DNA from: Mycobacteroides franklinii
Lineage (GTDB): Bacteria > Actinomycetota > Actinomycetes > Mycobacteriales > Mycobacteriaceae
Assembly: GCF_002013895.1 (NCBI RefSeq)
Contig: NZ_MAFQ01000005.1
Coordinates: 496,001 to 560,000 of the forward strand
Length of the DNA: 64,000 nucleotides
Reading direction: 5' to 3'
Shown here: one piece after another, positions 16,852 through 26,043 of the stretch
How the letters are laid out: each line of letters starts with the position of its first letter
Position numbering within the stretch: position 1 is the stretch's first letter
Made by a program: the position numbers and the translations under genes
The notes under the pieces: generated by a model
The model's input: the letters and a program-made list of their open reading frames with translations, nothing else
Database searches by the model: none
What the model was told of the DNA's origin: nothing

Positions 16852-17636
16852 TGAATGTCGTTACGCGTGATGAGGATGCGGTCCGTACTGTCACTCTGAA
16901 CCGGCCGACAAGGCGCAACGCGATCGATATCCCCCTGCGCGTGGAACTCGCCGAGGCATTGGAAGCTGCCGATGCCGAGCCGGCGGTCCGTGTCATTGTG
17001 CTCACCGGCGCTGGAAGTGTCTTTTGTTCCGGCGGTGATATTTCCACCATGGAAGTGATGGAAGTACAGGCGGCCGCGCAACGGGCACAGATGGCGCAGA
17101 GGGTAATTCGTGCTATCTGGACTACGCCGAAGCCCGTGATAGCGGCCGTGGAAGGGGCCGCGTTCGGCGCGGGAACAGCGCTGGCCGCAGCCTGTGACCG
17201 TGTTGTCGCCGCGCGTGACGCCCGCTTTGCGGCAACGTTCACCAATGTGGGGCTCGCCGGTGACATGGGTGCATACGTCTCGCTGCCGCGCAGGATTGGT
17301 TTGGCACGTGCGCGTCAGATGCTGATGATCCCTGAACCAGTCAGTGCAACAACATCGTTCGAATGGGGTTTGGTGGATGCGTTGGCGGACTCTGGTGAGG
17401 CGCTAACGGTGGCGATGGAAGACGCTGGTCGCCTTGTCCAACGGCCGGCAAAGGCACTGGGCGTCATCAAGACCTTGCTTGCCGTAGCGCCCTCGCTCAG
17501 CCCATTCGACGTTCTCGACCAGGAAGCGGACTATCAGGCAAGGCTCTTCGGCAGTGAAGATTTCGCGGAGGGAGTCGCCGCCTTCCGTGAAGGGCGTAGT
17601 CCCGGATTCGGTCAACGACCAGGAGTTGTGTCATGA
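16851..17636 (+). CDS. Enoyl-CoA hydratase/isomerase (crotonase) 3
   Basis: A 261-residue crotonase with VFCSGGDIST as the oxyanion-hole region. The Glu144 position is Ala (GAGTALAAACD), while an Asp occurs in GLAGDMGAY, again in the isomerase-like position. The gene starts at the base where crotonase 2 ends and itself overlaps the dioxygenase alpha subunit by four bases, so all are probably on one transcript. Three differently equipped crotonases in a row suggest successive double-bond manipulations of one substrate. Confidence 0.86.
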   Translation: MNVVTRDEDAVRTVTLNRPTRRNAIDIPLRVELAEALEAADAEPAVRVIVLTGAGSVFCSGGDISTMEVMEVQAAAQRAQMAQRVIRAIWTTPKPVIAAVEGAAFGAGTALAAACDRVVAARDARFAATFTNVGLAGDMGAYVSLPRRIGLARARQMLMIPEPVSATTSFEWGLVDALADSGEALTVAMEDAGRLVQRPAKALGVIKTLLAVAPSLSPFDVLDQEADYQARLFGSEDFAEGVAAFREGRSPGFGQRPGVVS

Positions 17637-18901
17637 CATCGATCGCCCCCCATACCCCGGGGACATCCAGCCGCTACGACCGGTTGATCAGGCCTGACAA
17701 GGTCCACGGGACGCTCTACACAGATCCGTCGATCTTCGCCGAGGAGCTTGAGAAGATCTGGTACCGAACATGGGTCTTTGTGGGGCACGAAAGCGAGGTG
17801 TCAGAACCCAATGACTATGTCCGGAAAAAGCTTGGGCCGCAGGACATCATCATGGCGCGCGACCGTGATGGTGAGATACGGCTATTGCTGAACAGGTGCG
17901 CACATCGTGGCAACCAGGTGTGTGACGACTATCAGGGCAACTCGAGCACTTTCCGTTGCCCATATCACGGGTGGACATTCCGCAACACCGGGGATTTGGT
18001 TGGCTTTCCTTACTTCAAGGGATATGGGGACCGCAAGCTTGACCTCGGTCTGGGGACGGTTCCGCGGGTGGACTCCTATGGGGGTTTTGTTTTCGGCAGC
18101 TTCGCTGCCGATGGCCCCAGCCTGATCGAGCATCTTGGTGCCGCGGCCGGTGAGATTGATCGGCTTACCCGCTTGTCGCCAGAAGGACGCGTCGAACTTA
18201 CCGCGGGGTGGCTACAGCACCGTACGCATGCTAACTGGAAATTGCTGGCAGAGAATGAAACAGACGGATATCACCCGCAGTTTGTGCACGGGTCGATATT
18301 CGGAGTGACCGGCAGCACCATAGCCCCGCTGTACAGCGATTCGTCGACCGCGGTCACTCGCGACCTGGGTGGGGGGCACAGCGAGAACGATCTGCGGCCG
18401 GAGTTTCGTAAGTTCGGCCAGCCCATGCGGTGGTTCGGTACCAGTGAATCGCGGGTGCCCGACTATGTGGCGGCGATGCGGAAGCTGCACGGGAAGGACG
18501 CTGAGCAGATACTCATTGAGGGTGCGCCGCACGTGATGATCTTCCCCAACCTCTTCATCGCGGAGATTCAGGTGTTCAACATCCAGCCGGTCGCCGTCAA
18601 TGAATGCGTGCAGTATTCGACAGCGGTTCAGCTTGCCGGTGCCCCGGAATTGAACCGGCGGATGGTGTCCCAGTGCATCGGCTCGGTGGGCCCCGCGGGC
18701 ATGCTGCTTGCCGACGATACGGAAATGTACGAACGTAACCAGCACGGCATCGCCGCGCTGTCCCCGGAATGGCTCGATGTGCGACGCGGTTTGAATCGAG
18801 AGTCGGTGGACGCCGACGGTTTCACGATCGGTTCGGCGACAGACGAAACCGGCATGCGTGGGTTCTGGACCCACTACAAGTCCCTGATAACTAAGGATTA
18901 G
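17633..18901 (+). CDS. Rieske ring-hydroxylating dioxygenase, alpha subunit
   Basis: A 422-residue oxygenase component. The Rieske [2Fe-2S] ligands are Cys89-x-His91 and Cys109-x2-His112. The catalytic domain has NWKLLAEN at 201-208, Asp211 as the electron-bridging residue and His214/His219 as iron ligands, with DDTEMYERNQHG supplying the third acidic ligand region. All key residues are present, so the enzyme should be active. It is followed by a beta subunit but no reductase or Rieske ferredoxin is adjacent. Being embedded among CoA-ester genes, it may act on an alicyclic or aromatic intermediate before or after CoA activation. Confidence 0.93.
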   Translation: MTSIAPHTPGTSSRYDRLIRPDKVHGTLYTDPSIFAEELEKIWYRTWVFVGHESEVSEPNDYVRKKLGPQDIIMARDRDGEIRLLLNRCAHRGNQVCDDYQGNSSTFRCPYHGWTFRNTGDLVGFPYFKGYGDRKLDLGLGTVPRVDSYGGFVFGSFAADGPSLIEHLGAAAGEIDRLTRLSPEGRVELTAGWLQHRTHANWKLLAENETDGYHPQFVHGSIFGVTGSTIAPLYSDSSTAVTRDLGGGHSENDLRPEFRKFGQPMRWFGTSESRVPDYVAAMRKLHGKDAEQILIEGAPHVMIFPNLFIAEIQVFNIQPVAVNECVQYSTAVQLAGAPELNRRMVSQCIGSVGPAGMLLADDTEMYERNQHGIAALSPEWLDVRRGLNRESVDADGFTIGSATDETGMRGFWTHYKSLITKD

Positions 18902-18906
18902 CCGCC

Positions 18907-19434
18907 ATGTCTATGTCGCTCGCCGTCTCTGCCGAGTTATTGCCCGTCCCGGACAGCTTGGACCGCTGCGAAGTGGAGCAGTTCCTGTACCGCGAAGCCC
19001 GCTACGCCGACGAGGCGGACTACGACGCGTGGGAGGCGCTATGGACCGATGACGCGCTGTACTGGGTGCCCGCTTCCACTGTCGACCCCCTTTTGCAGAT
19101 GTCGATCATTTACGACAATCGCAGCCGCATCTCGACCAGGCTGAAACAAGCCCGAACAGGTCGGCGATACGCGCAGGCGCCACCCTCGCGTCTGCGGCGG
19201 CTGATATCGAACATCGAACTGCTGGGCATGCGCTCGAACTCTATGGGTGGGTCAGATTTGGAAATCGAAGCCAATTTCCTTGTGATGGAGGCGCGCCCAC
19301 GCGGTACGCATCTGTGGGCCGGGCGCACGACCTATCGAGTCCGACGGGTCGACGAAGACTTGCGCTTGTCCTACAAGAAAGTGGTGCTGATCGACAACGA
19401 TCAGCCGGTCCCGACTCTTGGCTTCCTGATCTGA
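18907..19434 (+). CDS. Ring-hydroxylating dioxygenase, beta subunit
   Basis: A 175-residue SnoaL/NTF2-fold protein matching the small structural subunit of Rieske dioxygenases: an early EVEQFLYREARYADEADYDAWEAL, a central DNRSRISTRLKQ and the C-terminal YKKVVLIDND. It starts five bases after the alpha subunit stop. By family knowledge it forms an alpha3beta3 hexamer with the alpha subunit and is structural rather than catalytic. Confidence 0.9.
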   Translation: MSMSLAVSAELLPVPDSLDRCEVEQFLYREARYADEADYDAWEALWTDDALYWVPASTVDPLLQMSIIYDNRSRISTRLKQARTGRRYAQAPPSRLRRLISNIELLGMRSNSMGGSDLEIEANFLVMEARPRGTHLWAGRTTYRVRRVDEDLRLSYKKVVLIDNDQPVPTLGFLI

Positions 19435-19445
19435 CGGAGTAATCA

Positions 19446-19700
19446 ATGGGAATCGAATTCGACAGCAAGGGGCCGGTATCCATTCCCGGTATCGGTCCCG
19501 TCGTAGGCAGTGAGTTCGCCGAAGTGGCGGTGAGTGTCGATGGCTGCGGAAACTCACCGCGCCTACGGCTAGAGGACCTCAGGACCGGGCGTGTGCGGTT
19601 TCTCGATGCGCTTGAATTGGAGACGATCATCTGGCTTCCCGACTCGGGCTTGGACAGCTTACTCGACCCGTCGGCGCACAGATGGCGAGGAGAAGCATGA
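19446..19700 (+). CDS. Small conserved-looking protein of unknown function, dioxygenase-linked
   Basis: An 84-residue acidic protein without cysteine ligand clusters, signal peptide or membrane segment. The sequence contains GIGPVVGSEFAEVAVSVDG and a C-terminal DALELETIIWLPDSGLD. The ATG has a GGAG-type site upstream, and the stop overlaps the following thiolase start as ATGA, which argues strongly for real translation. I do not recognise a family. Its place between the dioxygenase beta subunit and a thiolase suggests an accessory role in that oxygenation step. Confidence 0.7.
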   Translation: MGIEFDSKGPVSIPGIGPVVGSEFAEVAVSVDGCGNSPRLRLEDLRTGRVRFLDALELETIIWLPDSGLDSLLDPSAHRWRGEA

Positions 19701-20905
19701 GACGCGCCGCAATCGTCTCACCTCTGCGCACCCCGGTGGGTGCCTTCGGAGGCAGCCTGCGGCCGCTGAGGGCCGAGGACCTTGCCGCGCACATCATCAA
19801 AGCAGTTGTCACATCGAGCGGTATCGATCCTGAGTTGATTGAGGATGTCGTCTTCGCCCAGTCTTACGCAAACTCCGAAGCGCCGTGCATCGGCAGGTGG
19901 GCCGCACTGCATGCCGGGCTACCTATCAGCGTGCCAGGATTGCAAACCGACCGTCGCTGCGGTGGGGGACTGCAGGCGCTGATCACGGCGGCAATGACCG
20001 TCCAGACCGGTGCTGCCGACGTTGTGCTCGCCGGCGGTGTCGAATCCATGAGCAATATCGAGTATTACACGACGTCTGCGCGATGGGGTTCGCGTGCGGG
20101 CAACCAGACTCTCTTCGACCGTCTGGAGCGTGGTCGTGAGCTTTCTCAACCGATTTGGCGTTTCGGTGCGATCAGCGGAATGATAGAGACCGCCGAGAAT
20201 CTGGCCGCCGATTACGGTATCGAGAGGGACGCCGCCGATGACTTCGCGGCCCGCAGTCACCGGTGTGCCGCTACCGCCCAGGCCGCTGGTGTGTTCAATC
20301 GAGAAATTGTGCCCATCGAAGTGCCGCAGCACCGCGGTGATCCCATCCTTGTCGATGCCGATGAAGGCATTCGGCCGGATACCACCGCCGAAAGCCTGGC
20401 GAAACTTCGTACGATTTCACCGGAAGGCACTGTCACCGCGGGCAATTCGAGTCAGCAGAATGATGCGGCGGCCGCCTGCCTAGTTGTCGCGGAGGATCGT
20501 CTTGAGGCGCTTGGGCTGGAGCCCATGGGGTATCTCGAAGGATGGGCGGCGGTCGGCTGCGAACCTTCGCGCATGGGTATCGGCCCGGTGGGAGCTGCCG
20601 AAAAACTGCTCCGAAGAACCAAACTCACCTTCGATGACTTCGATCTGATCGAGATCAACGAAGCATTCGCCGTTCAAGTACTGGCTGTGCTGTCCGGGTG
20701 GGGGCTCAAGCTCGACGACGTCGAAGACCGCTTGAATGTGAATGGATCCGGTATCTCGCTCGGCCATCCGATAGGGGCTACCGGAGTGCGGATTCTTACG
20801 ACGATGCTGCACGAGTTAGGTCGCCGCCGAGGAGGTCTCGCATTGGAGACGATGTGCATCGGAGGCGGTCAGGGCTTGGCTGCAGTATTCCGAGGAGTGT
20901 CATGA
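19697..20905 (+). CDS. Acetyl-CoA acetyltransferase (thiolase)
   Basis: A 402-residue thiolase. The nucleophilic cysteine lies in DRRCGGGLQAL, NEAFA and GHPIGATG carry the catalytic Asn/His elements, and CIGGGQG the second cysteine. The set is complete, so it should perform thiolytic cleavage in beta-oxidation. I chose ATG 19697 (AGGAGA upstream, ATGA overlap with the small protein); an in-frame ATG at 19682 is the alternative. Its stop overlaps the next gene by four bases. Confidence 0.9.
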   Translation: MRRAAIVSPLRTPVGAFGGSLRPLRAEDLAAHIIKAVVTSSGIDPELIEDVVFAQSYANSEAPCIGRWAALHAGLPISVPGLQTDRRCGGGLQALITAAMTVQTGAADVVLAGGVESMSNIEYYTTSARWGSRAGNQTLFDRLERGRELSQPIWRFGAISGMIETAENLAADYGIERDAADDFAARSHRCAATAQAAGVFNREIVPIEVPQHRGDPILVDADEGIRPDTTAESLAKLRTISPEGTVTAGNSSQQNDAAAACLVVAEDRLEALGLEPMGYLEGWAAVGCEPSRMGIGPVGAAEKLLRRTKLTFDDFDLIEINEAFAVQVLAVLSGWGLKLDDVEDRLNVNGSGISLGHPIGATGVRILTTMLHELGRRRGGLALETMCIGGGQGLAAVFRGVS

Positions 20906-22257
20906 GCGTGGGCTTGCTTTCCTATGCGAGTTACCTGCCTCGTTATCGGTTGAGTGGTGTCGACATTGGATTGCGTCGGGGCGATCGCGTAATTGCCGCC
21001 TATGATGAGGATTCCACCACGATGGCGGTCGCGGCTGCGATGGCGGCACTGCCGCAAGGGGTAACACCCGCGGCGGTCTATTTCGCGACCAGCACACCGG
21101 CATACGCCGACAAGACAAATGCCACAGCCGTTCATGCGGCGTTAGGTCTGCCGGCCACCGCTTTTGTCGCCGATCTGTGTGGCACCGGACGCAGCGCTTT
21201 TGCCGCGTTGGCAGCGGCCGCAAGGGATGGCGGATTGGCTGTCGCGGCCGATGTGCGGGTCGGCAGGCCGGGTTCGGCCGACGAGAAGCTGGGCGGTGAT
21301 GGCGCTGCGGCATTGCTGTTCGGCGTAGGCGACCCGATTGCGGAGTACCTTGCTTCGCATTCGGTTACCGAAGAGTTCCTGGATCGGTGGCGTGATCCGT
21401 ACGCATCTGTCGGAGCGCAATGGGAGGAACGTTTTGGTTTCGAGCGATACGCCCCCCTGATCCGAGCAGCTGCAGAAGGTGCATTGGCTGCCGCCGGTGT
21501 CGGCGATGCCGATCACGTGGTGATCGCCTGCCCCAACACCGCGGTGATGAAGCGTGCGGCAACCCTGGTGAAGGGGCAGAAGTCCGTCGTCACCTCGCAG
21601 ATCGGCTTCAGCGGTTCGTCCGATGCGCTTATCGGGTTGTGTGGCGCGCTCGACGTCGCACAACCGGGGGACACGATTTTGGTGCTGTCGGCAACCGACG
21701 GATGCGACGCGGTCGTGCTGCGGGCGACCGATCGCTTGCCCGCGACCCGCCAACCGGTGCCGTTGTCCGATCAGCGTGCCGATGGACTGGTGTTGCCATA
21801 TTTGACGTACCTGTCCTCACGGAACCTAGTGGCGACGGAGCCGCCAAGACGTCCTGAGCCCGACCGCGCGGCGGCACCGCCTGCCGCGCGCAGCCGGGGG
21901 TGGAAGTTTGGCCTTTCTGGATCACGTTGTCGAGTATGTGGTTTCGCACATTTGCCACCAGTTCAGGTGTGCCGCGCGTGTGGTTCTTCGGATGAGATGA
22001 GCGCAGCACCCGCCGCGTATCTGAGTGGCACGGTGGTGACCTATACCGTGGACCGGCTGGCCTTCTCTCCATCACCGCCCATGGTGCAGGTGGTGATCGA
22101 TGTCGACGGCGGCGGACGGTGCACCCTTGAGTTGGCCGATGCGCAGACCTCCGAGCTTGAAGTGGGCACCCGCGTGAACTTTGCTTTCCGGCGCCTTTTC
22201 ACAGTTGGCGGTATTCATGACTACTTCTGGAAGGCAGTACAACATCGTGGCCAGTAA
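20902..22257 (+). CDS. KASIII/HMG-CoA-synthase-like protein fused to DUF35 OB-fold
   Basis: A 451-residue fusion. Residues 1 to about 320 form a thiolase-superfamily ketoacyl-synthase III/HMG-CoA synthase-like domain with a probable nucleophile Cys93 (DLCGTGRSAF). Residues about 335-451 form a DUF35 module: a zinc-ribbon with Cys343, Cys346, Cys357 and Cys360, then an acyl-CoA-binding OB-fold. In actinobacterial sterol catabolism, DUF35 proteins partner thiolase-like Ltp2 aldolases. A covalent fusion immediately before an SCP2-type thiolase gene suggests a carbon-carbon bond making or breaking complex. The ATG at 20902 overlaps the upstream stop; the frame is open further upstream but inside the thiolase. 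Confidence 0.85.
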   Translation: MSVGLLSYASYLPRYRLSGVDIGLRRGDRVIAAYDEDSTTMAVAAAMAALPQGVTPAAVYFATSTPAYADKTNATAVHAALGLPATAFVADLCGTGRSAFAALAAAARDGGLAVAADVRVGRPGSADEKLGGDGAAALLFGVGDPIAEYLASHSVTEEFLDRWRDPYASVGAQWEERFGFERYAPLIRAAAEGALAAAGVGDADHVVIACPNTAVMKRAATLVKGQKSVVTSQIGFSGSSDALIGLCGALDVAQPGDTILVLSATDGCDAVVLRATDRLPATRQPVPLSDQRADGLVLPYLTYLSSRNLVATEPPRRPEPDRAAAPPAARSRGWKFGLSGSRCRVCGFAHLPPVQVCRACGSSDEMSAAPAAYLSGTVVTYTVDRLAFSPSPPMVQVVIDVDGGGRCTLELADAQTSELEVGTRVNFAFRRLFTVGGIHDYFWKAVQHRGQ

Positions 22258-23452
22258 GGGAATCAGCGGCAAGGTGGCTGTTGTTGCTATGGGATGCAGC
22301 CACTTTGGCGAGAGGTGGGATGCCTCTACCGAAGATCTGATCTTGGAGGCATATCGCGAGTGCCTTGGCTCTGTGCAAGGGATCGCCAAGGATGACGTGG
22401 ATGCGTATTGGCTGGGAACCCTGAGTTCCGGGCTGGGAGGGCTGCCGCTGAGCCGTGCCATCGGGAGTGATGATAAACCCGTCACCCGAGTCGAAAATTT
22501 CTGCGCAACGGGGTCCGAGGCTTTCCGCAACGCGTGCTACGCGGTGGCAGCGGGTGCGTACGACCTCGTAATGGCTGTTGGCGTGGAGAAGCTCAAAGAT
22601 TCCGGCTATTCGGGGCTGCTCAGGCAAGACCCGCCCGGCGACGGGACGGCGCCGGAGATCTCGATGACCGCTCCGGCTGCCTTCTCGCTTCTCGATCCCG
22701 CCTATTGCGCGCGGCACGGAGTGCATCCCGATGAGATGCGGGCCGCCATGACGCATGTCGCGTGGAAGAACCATGACAATGGCACGAGAAATCCCAAGGC
22801 CCAGTTTCGCTCGCCAGTGGCGCGGGAAACCATCGATAAGGCCGCGAAAGTCGCCGGACGCCTGGGGGTCTTTGACTGCTCGGGGGTCTCCGACGGTGCC
22901 GCGTGTGCGTTGATCGTGCCCGCGGATCGAGCCCACGAATACACGGATACTCCCGTGTATGTCGAAGCGCTTTCTCTGGTATCCGGTTCCGCGCGCGGAT
23001 CGATGGACCCGCACTACGACTTCACAACATTTCCCGAGGTGGTAAAAGCGGCCAAGGATGCCTACGCGCAGGCCGGCATTGACCGTCCCGCGGAACAGCT
23101 CTCGTTGGCCGAGGTACACGACTGCTTCACGCCCACAGAAATTGTCTTGATGGAGGACTTGGGCTTTTCTGATGCCGGCCATGCGTGGAAAGACGTTTTG
23201 GGTGGCGAGTTCGATGCGAACGGCAGATTGCCCGTGAACCCTGATGGCGGGCTCAAGTCGTTCGGCCACCCAGTAGGGGCTAGCGGTCTGAGGATGTTGT
23301 ACGAAGTCTGGTTGCAGTTCCGTGGTGAAGCTGGAGCTCGGCAGTTGTCTGACCCGCACACGGCGCTCACCCACAACCTCGGTGGCCGTCCGGGCGGCTG
23401 CGTGTCCTTTGTTTCGGTGCTCTCCCGTACACCGGGACGCAATCGGTCCTAG
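22247..23452 (+). CDS. SCP2-type thiolase / lipid-transfer-protein-like acyltransferase
   Basis: About 401 residues. The family signature is ENFCATGSEAF with the nucleophilic Cys, followed by AEVHDCFTPTE and GHPVGASG. This is the non-decarboxylating SCP-x/Ltp type rather than the classical FadA type. Because the cysteine is kept, it is more likely a thiolase than an Ltp2-like aldolase. The start is uncertain: GTG 22247 overlaps the DUF35-fusion stop by 11 bases, while ATG 22217 adds ten residues. It is probably the working partner of the upstream fusion protein. Confidence 0.86.
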   Translation: MASKGISGKVAVVAMGCSHFGERWDASTEDLILEAYRECLGSVQGIAKDDVDAYWLGTLSSGLGGLPLSRAIGSDDKPVTRVENFCATGSEAFRNACYAVAAGAYDLVMAVGVEKLKDSGYSGLLRQDPPGDGTAPEISMTAPAAFSLLDPAYCARHGVHPDEMRAAMTHVAWKNHDNGTRNPKAQFRSPVARETIDKAAKVAGRLGVFDCSGVSDGAACALIVPADRAHEYTDTPVYVEALSLVSGSARGSMDPHYDFTTFPEVVKAAKDAYAQAGIDRPAEQLSLAEVHDCFTPTEIVLMEDLGFSDAGHAWKDVLGGEFDANGRLPVNPDGGLKSFGHPVGASGLRMLYEVWLQFRGEAGARQLSDPHTALTHNLGGRPGGCVSFVSVLSRTPGRNRS

Positions 23453-23528
23453 AACAGCTGGCTGTTGTTGTGGCGCCGGTAATTTCGGCCAAATATGTTG
23501 CCCAGTTTTACTATTCAGAGGAGTTTAG

Positions 23529-24389
23529 GTGTCCGGAGTGCAGGATAGAGTCGTCATTGTCACCGGGGCCGGGGGTGGCCTGGGCCGGGCCTATGCACGG
23601 TTTCTGGCCGCTCATGGCGCGCTTGTAGTGGTGAATGACCTTGGTGGTGCCCGTAACGGGGTCGGGGCGGGCACCACCATGGCCGATGCCGTGGTCGAGG
23701 AGATTCGCAGCCAGGGCGGACAGGCTGTGGCCAACTATTCGTCGGTGGCTGAAGCCGAAGGTGCTCAAGCGATTATCGACACGGCGCTGTCGGAATTCGG
23801 TGCCGTGCACGCGGTGGTCAGTAATGCCGGAATCTTGCGTGACGGTGCATTCCACAAGATGACCGACGAGAACTGGGAGGCAGTTCTCAAGGTGCATCTC
23901 TACGGCGGCTACCACGTCATCAGAGCCGCTTGGCCGCACATGCGGGAACAGGGATTCGGCCGCATTGTTGTGGCGACCTCAACGAGCGGTTTGTATGGGA
24001 ACTTTGGCCAGGCGAACTACGGCGCAGCCAAAGCAGGCTTGGTGGGTCTTATCAACACCTTGGCCATCGAAGGCGCTAAGTACGGCATCACCGCTAATGC
24101 GGTGGCGCCACTGGCGGCGACCCGCATGACCGAGGACATAGCGCCTCAAGAGCTCTTGGACAAGCTTGATCCTGCGCTCGTGGCGCCAGCGGTGGGCTAT
24201 CTGTTATCAGATGAAAATCAGGACACAGCATCCGTTTTCGTCGTAGGTGGTGGACTGGTTCAACGAGTTGCGCAGTTCCAGAGCCCAGGAGTGACGTTTT
24301 CATCGCCGCCGGATCTCGCGGAGATCGCCGCGCAGTGGTCGACAATCAGCGATATGTCCGACGCGAAGCTCGGTACCAATCCAGTGTGA
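23529..24389 (+). CDS. SDR of the MFE-2/17-beta-HSD4 (3-hydroxyacyl-CoA dehydrogenase) type
   Basis: A 286-residue SDR. TGAGGGLGRAYA and VVNDLGGAR are diagnostic of the dehydrogenase domain of peroxisomal multifunctional enzyme type 2 and bacterial relatives; SNAGILRDGAF, STSGLYGNFG and YGAAK complete the catalytic set. The expected reaction is NAD-dependent oxidation of a (3R)-hydroxyacyl-CoA. The GTG start follows GAGGAG. A 76-base gap separates it from the thiolase, with only a very short inverted repeat. A MaoC hydratase, its usual partner, is encoded at 28962. Confidence 0.88.
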   Translation: MSGVQDRVVIVTGAGGGLGRAYARFLAAHGALVVVNDLGGARNGVGAGTTMADAVVEEIRSQGGQAVANYSSVAEAEGAQAIIDTALSEFGAVHAVVSNAGILRDGAFHKMTDENWEAVLKVHLYGGYHVIRAAWPHMREQGFGRIVVATSTSGLYGNFGQANYGAAKAGLVGLINTLAIEGAKYGITANAVAPLAATRMTEDIAPQELLDKLDPALVAPAVGYLLSDENQDTASVFVVGGGLVQRVAQFQSPGVTFSSPPDLAEIAAQWSTISDMSDAKLGTNPV

Positions 24390-24405
24390 TGAGGGAGCGC
24401 GGTAA

Positions 24406-26043
24406 ATGAGTCTCCTTCCGTCAGCCCATGAGTGTCGGCTCACCGAGTCATATTGGTCGGCTGACCGCAGCGTGCCCCTCATCGCCTGCACGGTGGGAGA
24501 TCTGCTCACCCTCAGGGCAGTCGAGGGCCCCAACCGGGAGGCGGTTGTCGGCATTCGCCATGACGATGGTGCTCTTACACGTCTCACCTATGGTGAGCTG
24601 CTTGACGAGGCATTGAGAGTCGCAACTGCTTTGACATGGCTGGTCGAACCCGGGGACTTCGTGGCACTGTGGGCGCCCAATGTAGTCGAGTGGACGATCA
24701 TTCAGTACGGAGCGGCTTTGGCGGGCGTCGTCCTTGTCGCGTTGAACCCCGTCCTGCGCGAATCCGAGCTCGACTACGCCTTGCGACACTGCAAGGCCGC
24801 GCTGCTGCTGCACGCCGACACCCGTCGCGACTACAACATGGCCGAGGTTGCCACGCGTGTCTGCGCGGGTATTCCCGGAGTGCTCCGTGTTTCGCTCTCA
24901 GACAACGACAAGTGGCGATCGATGACTGCAGACCCTGAGGTGGTGCGGCGCGCACCAAAGAACTCGCAGCTTCCGGCCATGCTCCAATACACCTCCGGCA
25001 CATCGGGGCGTCCGAAGGCTGTCCTGCTCACCCATCGGGCGTTGGTCAACGTCGCGAAGTTCACGATGGAAGCCGTTGGCGTGCAAGAGGGTGCGGTATG
25101 TGTGAATCCGTTGCCGCTGTTTCATACCGCGGGGTGTGTGATTGCTACGCTCGGCCCGCTGTGGCTGGGTGGAACTGCGGTGATCTGCGAGCGTTTCGAG
25201 CCCGCGGCGTTGCTGATGACACTTCGCGTTGAGAGTGCCGAGGTGCTGTTCTATGTGCCCGCAGTGCTTGATGCGCTGCTGATGCATCAGCGCGCCAGTG
25301 GGCATGAGCCACCCAGCCCGCGCATCATGTTAGGCGGCGCCTCGACAGTGTCCCCAGATCTCATAGACGGCGCAGCGTCGACGTTCAACGCCAATGTGGT
25401 CAACGTCTATGGGCAGACGGAGCTGGCCTCGGTGGTGACCGCAACGCGACCGACCGATGCTCGCCACGATCAGCTGTTCTCCGTCGGTCGTCCACTGCCC
25501 CATGTGGATTGCAAGATAGTCGACCCGGCCACTGGTGAGGTGCTCGCGGTGGATCAGGTGGGGGAGATTTGCGTGCGTGGGTATCAACAGCTTGTCGAGT
25601 ATCTGCACGACCCCGCGGCCAGCGCGCGAGCACGCGACCCTGACGGGTTTGTCCGGACCGGCGACCTGGGGGCCATGGACGCTCGTGGATTCCTCACCGT
25701 TGTGGGCAGACTCAAAGAGCTGATCATTCGCGGTGGCGAGAATATCGCTCCGGCTGATATTGAAAGTGTTGTTAGCCAACATGATCGCGTTGCTGACGTG
25801 ATTGCGGTGGGATTGCCGGACAAGCGCCTCGGTGAAATTGCCGTGGTGGCCTGTCGAGTGACCGACGGCCCGTTGAATGGTCTGAAGGACAGCCTTGTGG
25901 AGCATGCCCGTGCAAGCTTGTCTCCGTTCAAGGTCCCCCAACGGTGGTTTGTGGCAGAGAGTTTTCCGGTCACCCAGACGGGGAAAGTGCAACGGTTCGC
26001 AATACGTGATGCCATCGTGAACGGGGACCTGCCCGAATTATGA
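24406..26043 (+). CDS. Acyl-CoA synthetase (AMP-forming) 1
   Basis: A 545-residue FadD-type ligase. The phosphate-binding motif is YTSGTSGRPK, the aromatic/adenine motif NVYGQTELAS, and the hinge region RTGDLGAMDARGF with IIRGGENIAP. The C-terminal TQTGKVQRF carries the catalytic Lys. It should activate a carboxylic acid to an acyl-CoA through an acyl-adenylate. The chain-length or ring specificity cannot be read from sequence. The stop overlaps the ATG of the next ligase gene by four bases, so two ligases are co-translated. Confidence 0.9.
   Translation: MSLLPSAHECRLTESYWSADRSVPLIACTVGDLLTLRAVEGPNREAVVGIRHDDGALTRLTYGELLDEALRVATALTWLVEPGDFVALWAPNVVEWTIIQYGAALAGVVLVALNPVLRESELDYALRHCKAALLLHADTRRDYNMAEVATRVCAGIPGVLRVSLSDNDKWRSMTADPEVVRRAPKNSQLPAMLQYTSGTSGRPKAVLLTHRALVNVAKFTMEAVGVQEGAVCVNPLPLFHTAGCVIATLGPLWLGGTAVICERFEPAALLMTLRVESAEVLFYVPAVLDALLMHQRASGHEPPSPRIMLGGASTVSPDLIDGAASTFNANVVNVYGQTELASVVTATRPTDARHDQLFSVGRPLPHVDCKIVDPATGEVLAVDQVGEICVRGYQQLVEYLHDPAASARARDPDGFVRTGDLGAMDARGFLTVVGRLKELIIRGGENIAPADIESVVSQHDRVADVIAVGLPDKRLGEIAVVACRVTDGPLNGLKDSLVEHARASLSPFKVPQRWFVAESFPVTQTGKVQRFAIRDAIVNGDLPEL

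Noticed and set aside
23453..23466. AACAGC-TG-GCTGTT dyad after the SCP2-type thiolase stop
   Set aside because: Too short for a stable terminator and no T-tract follows.
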